From: Arthrobacter sp. B3I9
Lineage (GTDB): Bacteria > Actinomycetota > Actinomycetes > Actinomycetales > Micrococcaceae
DNA: 64,000 bases
Direction of reading: 5' to 3'
NCBI RefSeq assembly: GCF_030816935.1
Contig: NZ_JAUSYO010000001.1
Coordinates: 2,170,001-2,234,000 of the forward strand
Notes under the pieces: generated by a model
Told to the model about the DNA's origin: nothing
The model's database searches: none
The model's input: the letters and a program-made list of their open reading frames with translations, nothing else
Shown: piece after piece, positions 52,417 to 62,589 of the stretch
Position numbering within the stretch: the first letter of the stretch is position 1
How the letters are laid out: every line of letters begins with the position of its first letter
Made by a program: the position numbers and the translations under genes

Positions 52417-53430
52417 GTGAGCGAACCACGCAAACTGGAAGTATTGCGCGCCATCGTGGAGGACTATGTCCATTCCCGTGAACCCGTCGGCTCCAAAGCC
52501 CTCGTGGAACGGCACCACCTTGGCGTGTCCAGCGCCACCATCCGCAACGATATGGCGGCCCTGGAAGACGAAGGCCTGATCACTGCCCCGCACACCAGTG
52601 CCGGCAGGATTCCCACGGACAAGGGCTACCGGCTCTTCGTGGACCAGATTTCCGCCGTCAAGCCCCTCTCGCCGGCGGAACGCCGGGCCATCCAGGCGCT
52701 GCTCGAAGGTTCCGATGACCTCGACGACGTACTGGACCGGACCGTGCGGCTCCTGTCGCAGCTGACCAACCAGGTCGCCGTCGTGCAGTACCCGCATCTG
52801 AGCCGCGCCCGGGTGCGGCACATCGAATTCGTCCTGCTCGCACCACGCAAGGTACTGGTGGTCCTGATTGCGGACACCGGCAAGGTGGAGCAGCGGGTCA
52901 TCGACGTCGGCCAGGACCTTCCGGACGACGCCGTAGCGGAGCTGCGCAGCTGGTTCCTGGCAGGCCTGTCCGGAACCCCGCTGACCGAGCTCCCGCAGTC
53001 GCTGCAGTCCGTGATCGCCGGCTGCCCGCCGGCACGCCGCACGGCCGCGCAGGCGCTGGCGAGGGGCCTCGAGGCCCTGGCCACGAGCAGCCGCGAAGAG
53101 CGCATGGTCATGGCCGGCACGGCCAACCTCGCACGCTCCAACGTCGACTTCCCGCTGAGCATCGGCCCTGTGCTGGAAGCGCTCGAAGAGCAGGTGGTCA
53201 TGCTCCGCCTCCTCAGTGACATGGCGGCGGACCCGCGCGGCGTGACCGTCAGCATCGGCCGGGAGAACCCCTACGACGGCCTCGCCGAGGCGTCCGTGGT
53301 GGCCACCGGCTACGGCCCGGACGCCACCGCGAAGGTCGGCGTGCTGGGTCCGACCCGGATGGACTATCCGACCACCATGGCCGCCGTCCGCGCGGTGGCC
53401 CGCTACCTATCGAGGATCCTCGGGCCCTGA
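52417..53430 (+). CDS. hrcA: Heat-inducible transcription repressor HrcA
   Basis: This 337-aa repressor binds CIRCE. The N-terminal winged helix (L-R-A-I-V-E-D-Y-V, S-S-A-T-I-R-N-D-M-A-A-L-E) is followed by the family motif H-T-S-A-G-R-I-P-T-D-K-G-Y-R and a C-terminal dimerisation domain ending in V-S-I-G-R-E-N. The GTG at 52417 is chosen because GATAGGAGGTGG sits just upstream; the open frame extends further left but into the promoter. It forms an operon with dnaJ and rsmE. Confidence 0.96.
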   Translation: MSEPRKLEVLRAIVEDYVHSREPVGSKALVERHHLGVSSATIRNDMAALEDEGLITAPHTSAGRIPTDKGYRLFVDQISAVKPLSPAERRAIQALLEGSDDLDDVLDRTVRLLSQLTNQVAVVQYPHLSRARVRHIEFVLLAPRKVLVVLIADTGKVEQRVIDVGQDLPDDAVAELRSWFLAGLSGTPLTELPQSLQSVIAGCPPARRTAAQALARGLEALATSSREERMVMAGTANLARSNVDFPLSIGPVLEALEEQVVMLRLLSDMAADPRGVTVSIGRENPYDGLAEASVVATGYGPDATAKVGVLGPTRMDYPTTMAAVRAVARYLSRILGP

Positions 53431-53528
53431 CCGTCCACGCAGCAAGCCAACGCACCGCTGTTGACCGGACTTCTTTGCCCCAACAGGCAGTGCCCCACCG
53501 GCAGTACAAAAAGGAAGAGATACGAACT

Positions 53529-54656
53529 TTGAGCAGCCACTACGACGTTCTTGGAGTCTCCCGCGAAGCAACCGGGGAAGAGATCAAGAAGGCTTACCGC
53601 AAGCTTGCCCGGACGTTGCACCCGGACGTGAACCCCGGCAGCGACGCTTCGGAGCGCTTCAAGGCCGTCACCCACGCATACGAGGTGCTCTCCGACCCGC
53701 AGAAGCGGCGGGTCTACGACACCACGGGTAACGAGAACGGCACCGACAACGGCTTCGGCGGCGGCAGCTACGCGGGCCAGGGCTTCGCGTTCCAGGACAT
53801 CTTCGACACGTTCTTCGGCGCCGGCGGCCAGGCCGGTCCGGCTTCACGCGTGCGCCGCGGGCAGGACGCGCTGATCAGCGTCCGGATCGACCTCCGCGAC
53901 GCCGTGTTCGGCGTCAACAAGAAACTCGAAGTGGACACCGCGGTCACGTGCCCCACGTGTGCAGGCTCCTGCTGCCAGCCGGGCTCACACCCGGAGCGCT
54001 GCGACATCTGCGGCGGCAGCGGCCAGGTCCAGCGGGCCGTCCGGTCCATCCTGGGCCAGGTCATGACCACGGCGCCCTGCGGCAGCTGCGAAGGCTTCGG
54101 CACCGTGATCAAGGATCCCTGCAACGAGTGCTCCGGCCAGGGCCGGATCCGCAGCCGCCGGACCCTGACCGTCAAGGTTCCCGCCGGCGTCGCCACCGGC
54201 ACCCGCATCCAGCTCTCGGGCCAGGGCGAGGCGGGCCCGGCGGGCGGTCCCGCCGGCGATCTGTACGTGGAGATCAGGGTCAACACCGACGCCACCTACA
54301 TGCGCGACGGCGACGACCTGCACGCCAGCCTGAACATCCCGATGACCGCCGCGGCGCTCGGCACCGAACTGAGCCTCGAGACCTTCGACGGCCCGCAGGA
54401 GATCGACGTCAAGGCCGGCACCCAGTCGGGCGAGGTCATCACCCTGCGCGGGCTCGGTGTCACGCATCTGCGCGGTTACGGCCGCGGGGATCTTAAGGTC
54501 CACCTGCAGGTGGAAACTCCGGCCAAGCTCGACGCCGCCCAGGAGGACCTGCTCCGGCAGCTGGCGAAACTGCGCGGCGAGCAGTTCAGCGAAGGCAAGC
54601 TGGCTGCCAGCGGCGGGGTCTTCGCCAAGCTCCGGGACCGTCTCGGTAACCTGTAG
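53529..54656 (+). CDS. dnaJ: Chaperone DnaJ
   Basis: This 375-aa co-chaperone stimulates DnaK ATPase. The J domain has H-P-D-V-N-P (HPD) at about residue 33. The zinc domain shows C-P-T-C, C-D-I-C-G-G-S-G, C-G-S-C-E-G-F-G and C-N-E-C-S-G-Q-G; the first repeat is altered (C-P-T-C-A-G-S-C-C). The TTG at 53529 is chosen because it gives L-S-S-H-Y-D-V-L-G with AAGGAAG upstream; no ATG or GTG is suitably placed. It is the HrcA-linked type 2 DnaJ of actinobacteria; dnaK is elsewhere. Confidence 0.94.
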   Translation: MSSHYDVLGVSREATGEEIKKAYRKLARTLHPDVNPGSDASERFKAVTHAYEVLSDPQKRRVYDTTGNENGTDNGFGGGSYAGQGFAFQDIFDTFFGAGGQAGPASRVRRGQDALISVRIDLRDAVFGVNKKLEVDTAVTCPTCAGSCCQPGSHPERCDICGGSGQVQRAVRSILGQVMTTAPCGSCEGFGTVIKDPCNECSGQGRIRSRRTLTVKVPAGVATGTRIQLSGQGEAGPAGGPAGDLYVEIRVNTDATYMRDGDDLHASLNIPMTAAALGTELSLETFDGPQEIDVKAGTQSGEVITLRGLGVTHLRGYGRGDLKVHLQVETPAKLDAAQEDLLRQLAKLRGEQFSEGKLAASGGVFAKLRDRLGNL

Positions 54657-54658
54657 CG

Positions 54659-55441
54659 GTGAGTAACCCGGTCTTCTTCACCGCCCCGGGAACCCTGGAC
54701 CAGCAGGCCCCCGGTTCCATGTTCGTCCTGGACGGCCCCGAGGCCCGCCATGCAGTGACGGTCAAGCGGCTTGCCGCGGGCGAGATGGTTGATATCGCCG
54801 ACGGGGCGGGCAAGCGGCTGACCGGTTCAGTGACCGCCGTGGCCCCCGGTGAGCTGACCGTGGAGTGCGCACAGCTGAGCGTTGAACCGCGGCCGGACAT
54901 CCGGCTGGTCCTGGTGCAGGCCCTTGCGAAGGGCGACCGGGACGAACTGGCCGCCGAGACCGTCACGGAGCTGGGTATCGACGCCGTCGTCCCCTGGCAG
55001 GCGGAACGCTCGATCGTCCGCTGGAAGGCCGAACGGGCGGCAAAGGCCCATGCCAAGTGGCAGTCCGTGGTTGCGGCGGCGGCCAAGCAGGCCCGCCGCG
55101 CTTGGATTCCGGAAGTGCGTCCCGCCGTCGACGGCGCCGGGTTGCAGGCGGCCGTCGCCGCGGCAGATCTCGCCGTCATCCTGCACGAGGACGCCGTGCG
55201 CCCGCTCCGGCAGGTGCTCGAATCCTGGCATGCGACGGCCTGGGCCGAGCCGCCTGCGGAACCAACGGGCCGGGAGGTGCTGCTGATCGTCGGCCCGGAG
55301 GGCGGCATCAGCCCCCGCGAAGTGACGAGGCTGTGCGACGCTGGGGCAGTGACCGCCCTCCTCGGGCATCATGTGCTGCGCTCATCCACCGCCGGGCCGG
55401 CCGCGACCGTGCTGGCCAGCGATATCCTGGGACGCTGGTAA
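54659..55441 (+). CDS. rsmE: 16S rRNA m3U1498 methyltransferase
   Basis: This 260-aa SPOUT-class methyltransferase modifies U1498 of 16S rRNA. It has an N-terminal PUA-like domain (F-V-L-D-G-P-E-A-R-H-A-V-T-V-K-R-L) and the C-terminal trefoil-knot motif I-V-G-P-E-G-G-I-S-P-R-E-V plus L-L-G-H-H-V-L-R-S-S-T-A-G. It starts with GTG 2 nt after dnaJ stops and ends near a small direct repeat and a large palindrome. Confidence 0.95.
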   Translation: MSNPVFFTAPGTLDQQAPGSMFVLDGPEARHAVTVKRLAAGEMVDIADGAGKRLTGSVTAVAPGELTVECAQLSVEPRPDIRLVLVQALAKGDRDELAAETVTELGIDAVVPWQAERSIVRWKAERAAKAHAKWQSVVAAAAKQARRAWIPEVRPAVDGAGLQAAVAAADLAVILHEDAVRPLRQVLESWHATAWAEPPAEPTGREVLLIVGPEGGISPREVTRLCDAGAVTALLGHHVLRSSTAGPAATVLASDILGRW

Positions 55442-55444
55442 TTC

Positions 55445-55495
55445 AATCCATTGCTCCCCACCGGCCCAAACCCAATCCAGTGCTCCCCACCGGCC
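55445..55495 (+). repeat. 22-bp direct repeat downstream of rsmE
   Basis: Two copies (55445-55466 and 55474-55495) of AATCCA(T/G)TGCTCCCCACCGG plus CC, differing at one base and 29 bp apart, lie just after the rsmE stop. Confidence 0.85.
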
Positions 55496-55542
55496 TCCTC
55501 GCCTCGCAAGCTCGGCCAGGGAACCCTGCCGGCGTGGGCCCA

Positions 55543-55574
55543 AACGGCCCTTTTGAGCGTTCAAAAGGGCCGTT
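55543..55574. terminator. Bidirectional terminator-like palindrome
   Basis: A 14-bp perfect inverted repeat (AACGGCCCTTTTGA and its complement) with a 4-nt loop lies between two convergent genes, rsmE and the GerMN lipoprotein. It is a strong stop candidate for both strands, though no separate T-run follows. Confidence 0.7.
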
Positions 55575-55606
55575 ACGGAGCAATCGATGCTGGTGGCGGG
55601 GGCGGG

Positions 55607-56518
55607 CTACTTGACCGTGAAGCCGCGGGTGTCGACGTTGAGTTCCTCTGAGGGGTCGTCATCCTTGACCTGGGACACCCTGACCTCGTAGTTCCCCGGA
55701 CCGAGGTTTACCTGGAGGCTGAAGAATCCGGATTGCGGCGCATCGGCTGACGCGGTTGCGGTCCCGTTCTGGTAGCTGGTCTTGACGGTCCCGTCGATCC
55801 GCAGGATCTCCCAGCGGAGCTTTCCGCCGGGGACAATGCTCCGGCCGCTGATCTTGACCGCACCGTCATCGAGGGAGGCAGCTTCCTGGGGGTCCACGAT
55901 CCACACCGGGGCCACCATGCCGGAGCTGCGGGAGGTCGGGGCACCAAGGCGGACATGGTTGAACGCGACGTAGTCGGTGTGGCCGTCAACGAGGACCACC
56001 ACCTGCACCTGCTGCCCGGCGTCGATCAGCCCCGCGCTGGCACCGGCTGCCGTTGCGGTATAGACAAGCTGCTGGATTGCGCGTTCTGCCATCGCCGCGT
56101 CCACGTTGCTGTTGAAGGCGTCATCCGAAAGGTCCACCGTGATGACGTTCTTGCCCGAGATAGACGTTGCGAGCTTTTTGGGATTCTGCCAGGGCGTGAA
56201 AAAGTCCGGATCGAGCGGCTTCTCGGACATCATGACGTGGAGGGCGCGGGTGACCGGGTTGTCCTGTTCCGGAACGTCGCGGAACTCGCGGTAGAGGAAC
56301 ATGTTTTCGTTGCTCCGGCCGATCCAGTACACGGGAGCCTTGTTTGAGGCCTGAGTGGTTTCCAGGGGAGCGCTCGTGGTCGGGGCGCCCGGTGTGGCCG
56401 TGCCGGCCTGGAGCTGCGAGGCGGTGTTCGAGCTGGTGATGCCGGGCTGCGGCGCCGCAACGCAGCCGGAAAGGACCAGCGCCGCAGGCAGCATCACCAG
56501 CAGCGCGCCGGGACGCAT
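55607..56518 (-). CDS. GerMN / Gmad2-type lipoprotein
   Basis: This 303-aa protein has a lipobox (A-L-V-L-S-G-C at about residues 13-19) and a Thr/Ala/Pro-rich linker. A GerMN domain (about 63-190: P-V-Y-W-I-G-R-S, then R-A-L-H-V-M-M) is followed by a C-terminal immunoglobulin-like Gmad2 domain (G-R-S-I-V-P-G-G-K-L-R-W-E-I). Similar two-domain lipoproteins occur in many actinobacteria at the cell surface, often near two-component genes, which are absent here. No enzyme activity is evident. Confidence 0.88.
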   Translation of the reverse strand: MRPGALLVMLPAALVLSGCVAAPQPGITSSNTASQLQAGTATPGAPTTSAPLETTQASNKAPVYWIGRSNENMFLYREFRDVPEQDNPVTRALHVMMSEKPLDPDFFTPWQNPKKLATSISGKNVITVDLSDDAFNSNVDAAMAERAIQQLVYTATAAGASAGLIDAGQQVQVVVLVDGHTDYVAFNHVRLGAPTSRSSGMVAPVWIVDPQEAASLDDGAVKISGRSIVPGGKLRWEILRIDGTVKTSYQNGTATASADAPQSGFFSLQVNLGPGNYEVRVSQVKDDDPSEELNVDTRGFTVK

Positions 56519-56831
56519 GCGCCCGCCTGCCGGCTTCGAACTGGTTCCACGCTGCTTGATGGCTGATTCCTTTCCTGCTCCGTAACTAACGACCAGCCCC
56601 CGCCATGGTCAGCCGTCCCGCCGGGAAATCGTCCCGCCGGGTGGCCGATTCCCAGCATGGCATATGGTCCGCATGCTGCACCGGGGTTTGGGCCTGCCCG
56701 GCGGAACTGCAACGGGAACGATATGAGGCCGATACGAAGTTGATACCTTGTGACGGAAACTGAAGGCGGCCGCAGACCGGTGGAGACGTCCGTCAGGGGC
56801 TTCGGCCGCGTCGTGCGGGCCTGTGCTGGCG

Positions 56832-56837
56832 TAAGAT
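56832..56837 (+). promoter_or_regulatory. Candidate -10 box for phoH
   Basis: TAAGAT lies 7 nt before the base of the structured leader RNA, so the transcript would begin right at the first stem. No good -35 is visible. Confidence 0.45.
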
Positions 56838-56843
56838 GGAAGG

Positions 56844-56948
56844 ACCCCCGAAAACCGGGACCGCAAGGCGAGGACCGCCGTCGGTCCCGGACCGGGGGGA
56901 CACGTTATTTTCCGACTGAAGGGGACCAGAGGCCTGCGGGCCACCACC
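56844..56948 (+). promoter_or_regulatory. Structured phoH leader RNA, possible cis-regulator
   Basis: An outer stem CCCCCG/CGGGGG (56845-56850 with 56893-56898) flanks a 9-bp perfect stem CCGGGACCG/CGGTCCCGG (56855-56863 with 56882-56890). A 4-bp GGCG/CGCC hairpin (56867-56879) sits inside. Further on, GGCC-TGCG-GGCC (56931-56942) forms a tetraloop hairpin 6 nt before the phoH ATG, which has no normal Shine-Dalgarno site. I do not recognise it as a known riboswitch; purely structural role or ligand-sensing are both open. Confidence 0.55.
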
Positions 56949-58064
56949 ATGACTGAAGCAGCGAACGGTAAGGCCCGGATCAGCGCCGGAGCGCGCACCG
57001 CAGGCGAATTCCCACACTCCCTCCCAGGTTTGCGGACGGAGGTGGTCCTGTTCGACAACTCCGACCAGATGGTCCAGTCCCTCGGCAGTCATGACGAAGC
57101 CCTGCGCTATATCGAGTCCCAGTTCCCGGCCGTGGACTTCCACGCCCGCGGCAACGAGCTGTCCATCAGCGGGCCGGCCGCCGATGTTCCCCGGATCATG
57201 CGGCTGCTGAACGAAGTGCGCGGGCTCGTTTCGCGCGGCACGGTCATCACGCCCGCCGTGCTGCAGCAGCTCGTGTCCCTGCTCCGCAGCCAGTCCCAGT
57301 CGCTGCAGAACCCGGTGGACGTCCTCACGTACAACATCCTCTCCAGCCGCGGGAAGACCATCCGCCCGAAGACGCTGAACCAGAAGAACTACGTTGACGC
57401 GATCGACGCCAACACCGTGATCTTCGGAATCGGCCCGGCGGGTACCGGCAAGACGTACCTGGCCATGGCCAAGGCTGTGCAGGCGCTGCAACAGAAAGAG
57501 GTCAACCGCATCATCCTGACCCGTCCCGCTGTCGAAGCGGGGGAGCGGCTCGGCTTCCTGCCCGGCACCCTCAGCGACAAGATCGACCCCTACCTGCGCC
57601 CGCTCTATGACGCCCTGCACGACATGATGGACCCCGAGTCCATCCCGCGCCTGATGGCTGCCGGCACCATCGAAGTGGCGCCCCTGGCCTACATGCGCGG
57701 CCGGACCCTCAACGACGCTTTCATCATCCTGGACGAGGCCCAGAACACCACGCCCGAACAGATGAAGATGTTCCTCACCCGGCTTGGCTTCGGCTCGAAG
57801 ATGGTCGTCACCGGTGACATCACCCAGGTTGACCTGCCGTTCGGCACACGGTCGGGCCTGCGGATCGTCGAAGAGATCCTGCAGGGGATCGAGGATGTCA
57901 ACTTCACCGTCCTGGACGCGTCCGACGTCGTCCGCCACCGCCTGGTGGGTGACATCGTCAACGCCTACAGCATCTGGGACGAGGTCCAGCGGCGCCGGGT
58001 CAAGCAGCCTGTTGCCCGGGACAAGCAGCCGGCCGCCCGGGACAATCGGGGAGCGAGCGCGTGA
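56949..58064 (+). CDS. phoH: PhoH-like ATPase
   Basis: This 371-aa protein has a P-loop ATPase with [13 protein letters not shown] (Walker A) and [10 protein letters not shown] (Walker B), preceded by an N-terminal region of about 120 residues. The PhoH family is linked to RNA metabolism and ribosome maturation with ybeY, which follows immediately. The last 20 residues contain a short repeat ([12 protein letters not shown]). The stop overlaps the ybeY GTG by 4 nt. Confidence 0.94.
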   Translation: MTEAANGKARISAGARTAGEFPHSLPGLRTEVVLFDNSDQMVQSLGSHDEALRYIESQFPAVDFHARGNELSISGPAADVPRIMRLLNEVRGLVSRGTVITPAVLQQLVSLLRSQSQSLQNPVDVLTYNILSSRGKTIRPKTLNQKNYVDAIDANTVIFGIGPAGTGKTYLAMAKAVQALQQKEVNRIILTRPAVEAGERLGFLPGTLSDKIDPYLRPLYDALHDMMDPESIPRLMAAGTIEVAPLAYMRGRTLNDAFIILDEAQNTTPEQMKMFLTRLGFGSKMVVTGDITQVDLPFGTRSGLRIVEEILQGIEDVNFTVLDASDVVRHRLVGDIVNAYSIWDEVQRRRVKQPVARDKQPAARDNRGASA

Positions 58065-58530
58065 GCATCGAAGTCAACAACGAATCCGGCGTGGCCGTCG
58101 ACGAATCCGAGCTGGTCGCGCTCTCAAGGTTCATCTTCGAACGCCTCTTCATCCACCCGCAGGCCGAGCTGTCCATCCTGCTGGTGGACGAACCCGCCAT
58201 GGAAAAGCTGCACATCGAGCTGATGGATGAACCCGGTTCCACCGACGTGCTCTCCGTCCCCATGGACGAACTCACTCCCGGCACCCCGGACAAGCCCACA
58301 CCGCAGGGCATGCTGGGCGATATCGCGATCTGCCCCCAGGTGGCCGAGGTGCAGGCGAGGAACGCGGGGCACTCCACGCAGGACGAGATGCTGCTGCTCA
58401 CCACGCACGGCATTCTCCACCTGCTCGGATTCGACCACGCTGAACCGGAGGAAAAGGAAGAGATGTTCGGGCTCCAGCGCGAACTGCTCTCCGCCTTCAC
58501 CGGCAAGGACGCCCCCGCCGAGACGATTCA

Positions 58531-58534
<4 letters not shown>
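58061..58534 (+). CDS. ybeY: Endoribonuclease YbeY
   Basis: This 157-aa single-strand RNase acts in 16S rRNA 3' maturation and quality control. The zinc-binding motif H-G-I-L-H-L-L-G-F-D-H is intact, as are the D-V-L-S-V-P-M and G-D-I-A-I-C-P segments. It is coupled to phoH (4-nt overlap) and to the next gene (4-nt overlap). Confidence 0.96.
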
Positions 58535-59846
<1,312 letters not shown>

Positions 59847-59863
<17 letters not shown>

Positions 59864-60807
59864 GTCCGACGGCGAAGCAGCCTACGGCGGCTACCGCGCG
59901 GGGTTCTCGGTGCTGGTCGGGCGCCCCAACGCCGGCAAATCCACCCTCACGAACGCCCTCGTCGGCAAGAAGGTGGCGATCACCTCGGCGAAGCCGCAGA
60001 CGACGCGGCACACCATCCGCGGCATCGTGCACCGGGACGACGCGCAGCTGATCCTGGTGGACACCCCGGGCCTGCACCGGCCGCGCACCCTGCTCGGCAA
60101 GCGCCTGAACGAACTTGTCGCGGACACCCTGGCCGAGGTGGACGCGATCGGCTTCTGCCTGCCGGCCAACGAGAAGATCGGCCCCGGAGACAAGTTCATC
60201 GCCGCGCAGCTGGCCGCCATCGGCAACAAGCCGGTCATCGCCATCGTGACGAAGGCGGACACCGTGGACCGCCAGGCCCTCACCGAGCAGCTCCTGGCCG
60301 TCGCGGCCCTGGGACGGGAAGTCCTGGGCGATGAGGGCTGGAAGGACATCGTGCCCGTCTCCGCGACTGACGGTTTCCAGGTCACCACGGTGGCAGATGT
60401 CCTGATCAGCCACATGCCTTCGTCCCCGCCGCTGTATCCGGACGGCCACCTCACGGACGAACCGGAAGCCGTGATGATCGCCCGAACTCATCCGCGAAGC
60501 CGCCCTCGAAGGCGTCCGCGACGAACTGCCGCACTCCCTGGCCGTCGTCGTCGACGAGATCGTCCCGCGCGAAGGGCGGCCCGAGGACCGGCCGTTCCTC
60601 GACGTCCGCGTCAACCTGTATGTCGAACGCCCGTCCCAGAAGGCGATCATCATCGGCAAGGGCGGTGCACGGCTGCGTGAAGTCGGGACCACCGCGCGCA
60701 AGGGCATCGAGGCGCTCCTCGGCGCGCGCATCTACCTTGACCTGCACGTCAAGGTGGCCAAGGACTGGCAGCGTGATCCCAAGCAGCTGGTGAAACTCGG
60801 GTTCTGA
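59847..60807 (+). pseudogene. era: GTPase Era, frame-broken by an extra base
   Basis: The first 211 codons encode a normal Era GTPase domain: G1 G-R-P-N-A-G-K-S-T, G2 Q-T-T-R-H-T-I-R-G, G3 D-T-P-G-L-H and G4 T-K-A-D. After V-M-I-A the frame breaks at about 60480. The continuing E-L-I-R-E-A-A-L-E-G-V-R-D-E-L-P-H frame with the KH domain (I-I-I-G-K-G-G-A-R-L) follows in another frame to the stop at 60805-60807. Removing one C near GCCCGAAC restores 319 aa. Era is an essential 30S maturation factor in most bacteria, so this is probably a sequencing error. GTG start at 59847 is preferred. Confidence 0.88.
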
Positions 60808-60886
60808 GCCGGACCCGGACGGGGCGGCCCCGGCCCCCCGCCACTCCCATGGCAGCGGCCATCGGGGAATTCCCAGATACGGAAAC

Positions 60887-60897
60887 TAAAATAGGCT
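60887..60897 (+). promoter_or_regulatory. Candidate -10 boxes for the LCP gene
   Basis: Two overlapping -10-like hexamers, TAAAAT and TAGGCT, lie about 30-40 nt before the GTG. The ribosome binding site AAGGAAGG follows at 60911-60918. Confidence 0.45.
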
Positions 60898-60927
60898 GAC
60901 TCCCGTTCGTGAAGGAAGGCTCCTCCA

Positions 60928-62508
60928 GTGGCTCCACCCCGCCCAGACCGTGACGACGGCGCCTCACCGCCGGCCCGGTCAGCTGCCGCTGCCCGGCACT
61001 CGGATGACCCCGACGTCGGCCCGGCCAGACACCTGGGCGTCCACCATCGGCTGCCGGCCTGGCTGAAAATCGGCACGGCGGTGGTTTCGGTCCTGCTGGT
61101 CGGGGTGCTGGCGTTCGGCGCCTACTGGGTGGTCCGGCTGCAGGGCAACATCAGCAAGGCGTCCCTCGGGGCGGGCAGCAGCACCGAGGGCGCCGCCAAC
61201 GAATCCCACGACAGGATGCAGATCCTGATCCTCGGCTCGGACACGCGTGACGGCAAGAACTCGCAGTACGGGACGTCGGATGACTCCACCGGCTACGGGC
61301 ATTCGGATGTCCTGATGCTGATGGACATTTCGGCCGACAACAAACGCGTCAACGTCGTCAGTTTCCCCCGGGACCTGCTGGTCAACGTCCCCAAATGCAG
61401 GGACCAGAAGACCAAGACCGAGTACCCGGCGCAGAAGGACGTCATGATCAACGAGGCCATGTCCGAGGCCGGCATCGGCTGCGCGGTCGACACGATCAAC
61501 AAGCTCACCGGCCTGAAGATCGACCACTTCATGATGGCCGACTTCAACGCCGTCAAGGAGCTATCCAACGCCGTGGGCGGCGTTGAGGTGTGCATCAGCG
61601 ACGCGGTGTTCGACCCCGATTCCCAGCTCCGGCTGCCCAAGGGCACGTCCACCGTGCAGGGCGAGCAGGCGCTGGCGTTCCTGCGGACCCGGCACGCCTT
61701 CGCCGACGGCGGCGACCTCGGCCGGATCAAGGCCCAGCAGGGCTTCCTCTCCGCACTGACGCGCAAGATCAAGGACGACGGCACCCTGGGCAACCCCGCG
61801 AAGATGCTCCAGATCGCCGACGTCATCACAAAGAACCTCACGGTCGACGACGGCCTGGCCTCGATCCCGACCCTCCTGACCGTGGCCAACCGGCTCAAGA
61901 ACATCGACGTCGGCAAGGTCGCCTTTGTGGCGGTTCCGACCGGTCCGGCCGACAGCGACGTCAACCGGCTCCAGCTGGCCGAGCCTGCAGCGTCCCAGCT
62001 GTTCGCCGCCATGCGCAAGGACCTTGACCTCACCGACCCGACGGCAACCCCCGCAGCCTCCGCCGCTCCTGGTCCCGATGAGGCTGGCGCCGGTGCCGTC
62101 CCGACGCCCAGCGAGACGGCCGCGGCCTACGAGAAGGCCGAGCAGCCCGTCGCCGTGGCCAACGGTTCCGGCGTGCCGGCCCGGTCTGCCGAGATCATGC
62201 AGTCGCTCCTCGCCGGCGGGTTCAGCCAGCTGTCCAAGTTCACCGCTCCGCCGGTCGCCACCACGGCCGTCTACTACGGTGCCGGGTACGCCGACGCGGC
62301 CAGGGACATTGCTGCCCTGCTGTCGGTTCCCGCCACGCAGGTGCTGCCGGCGGCCGGTGTCACGGGCGTCCAGGTCTACCTGGGGAGCGACTTTGCCAGC
62401 GGCACCCCCACCGGGAACGCCACGGTTGCCCTGCCGCCGGACATCGTCAACCAGACGGCCGGGGACACGGTGTGCCAGCAGGCCAACCCGGAGCTGATCA
62501 CGCGCTGA
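60928..62508 (+). CDS. LytR-CpsA-Psr (LCP) family protein
   Basis: This 526-aa protein should be a phosphotransferase that attaches polymers (teichoic acid or arabinogalactan-like glycans) to peptidoglycan. A cytosolic tail of about 45 residues, a TM helix (A-V-V-S-V-L-L-V-G-V-L-A-F-G) and the LCP core follow (I-L-I-L-G-S-D-T-R-D-G, S-D-V-L-M-L-M-D, V-S-F-P-R-D-L-L-V, and the R-T-R-H-A-F-A-D-G-G-D-L-G-R segment). The C-terminal 130 residues are a LytR_C domain after a Pro/Ala-rich linker. A separate transcription unit is likely. Confidence 0.92.
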   Translation: MAPPRPDRDDGASPPARSAAAARHSDDPDVGPARHLGVHHRLPAWLKIGTAVVSVLLVGVLAFGAYWVVRLQGNISKASLGAGSSTEGAANESHDRMQILILGSDTRDGKNSQYGTSDDSTGYGHSDVLMLMDISADNKRVNVVSFPRDLLVNVPKCRDQKTKTEYPAQKDVMINEAMSEAGIGCAVDTINKLTGLKIDHFMMADFNAVKELSNAVGGVEVCISDAVFDPDSQLRLPKGTSTVQGEQALAFLRTRHAFADGGDLGRIKAQQGFLSALTRKIKDDGTLGNPAKMLQIADVITKNLTVDDGLASIPTLLTVANRLKNIDVGKVAFVAVPTGPADSDVNRLQLAEPAASQLFAAMRKDLDLTDPTATPAASAAPGPDEAGAGAVPTPSETAAAYEKAEQPVAVANGSGVPARSAEIMQSLLAGGFSQLSKFTAPPVATTAVYYGAGYADAARDIAALLSVPATQVLPAAGVTGVQVYLGSDFASGTPTGNATVALPPDIVNQTAGDTVCQQANPELITR

Positions 62509-62517
62509 CGAAGCCCT

Positions 62518-62553
62518 GGCCAGGGACTGATCGTTCCTGATCAGTCCCTGGCC
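62518..62553 (+). terminator. Terminator-like hairpin after the LCP gene
   Basis: A 15-bp perfect stem (GGCCAGGGACTGATC... complement) with a 6-nt loop starts 10 nt after the stop. Only CGTTT follows, so the T-tract is weak. It also lies downstream of the convergent M13 peptidase and may serve both. Confidence 0.75.
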
Positions 62554-62589
62554 CGTTTCCGCCGGCCTGCAGGCATCGCTCGGGGTCCG

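Larger units (their letters stand above)
56519..56948. other. 430-bp gap between the GerMN gene and phoH
   Basis: The left half probably holds the minus-strand GerMN promoter. The right half holds the phoH -10 box and a highly structured leader (separate entries). A short plus-strand frame at 56750-56956 overlaps the leader and is not convincing as a gene. Confidence 0.5.
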
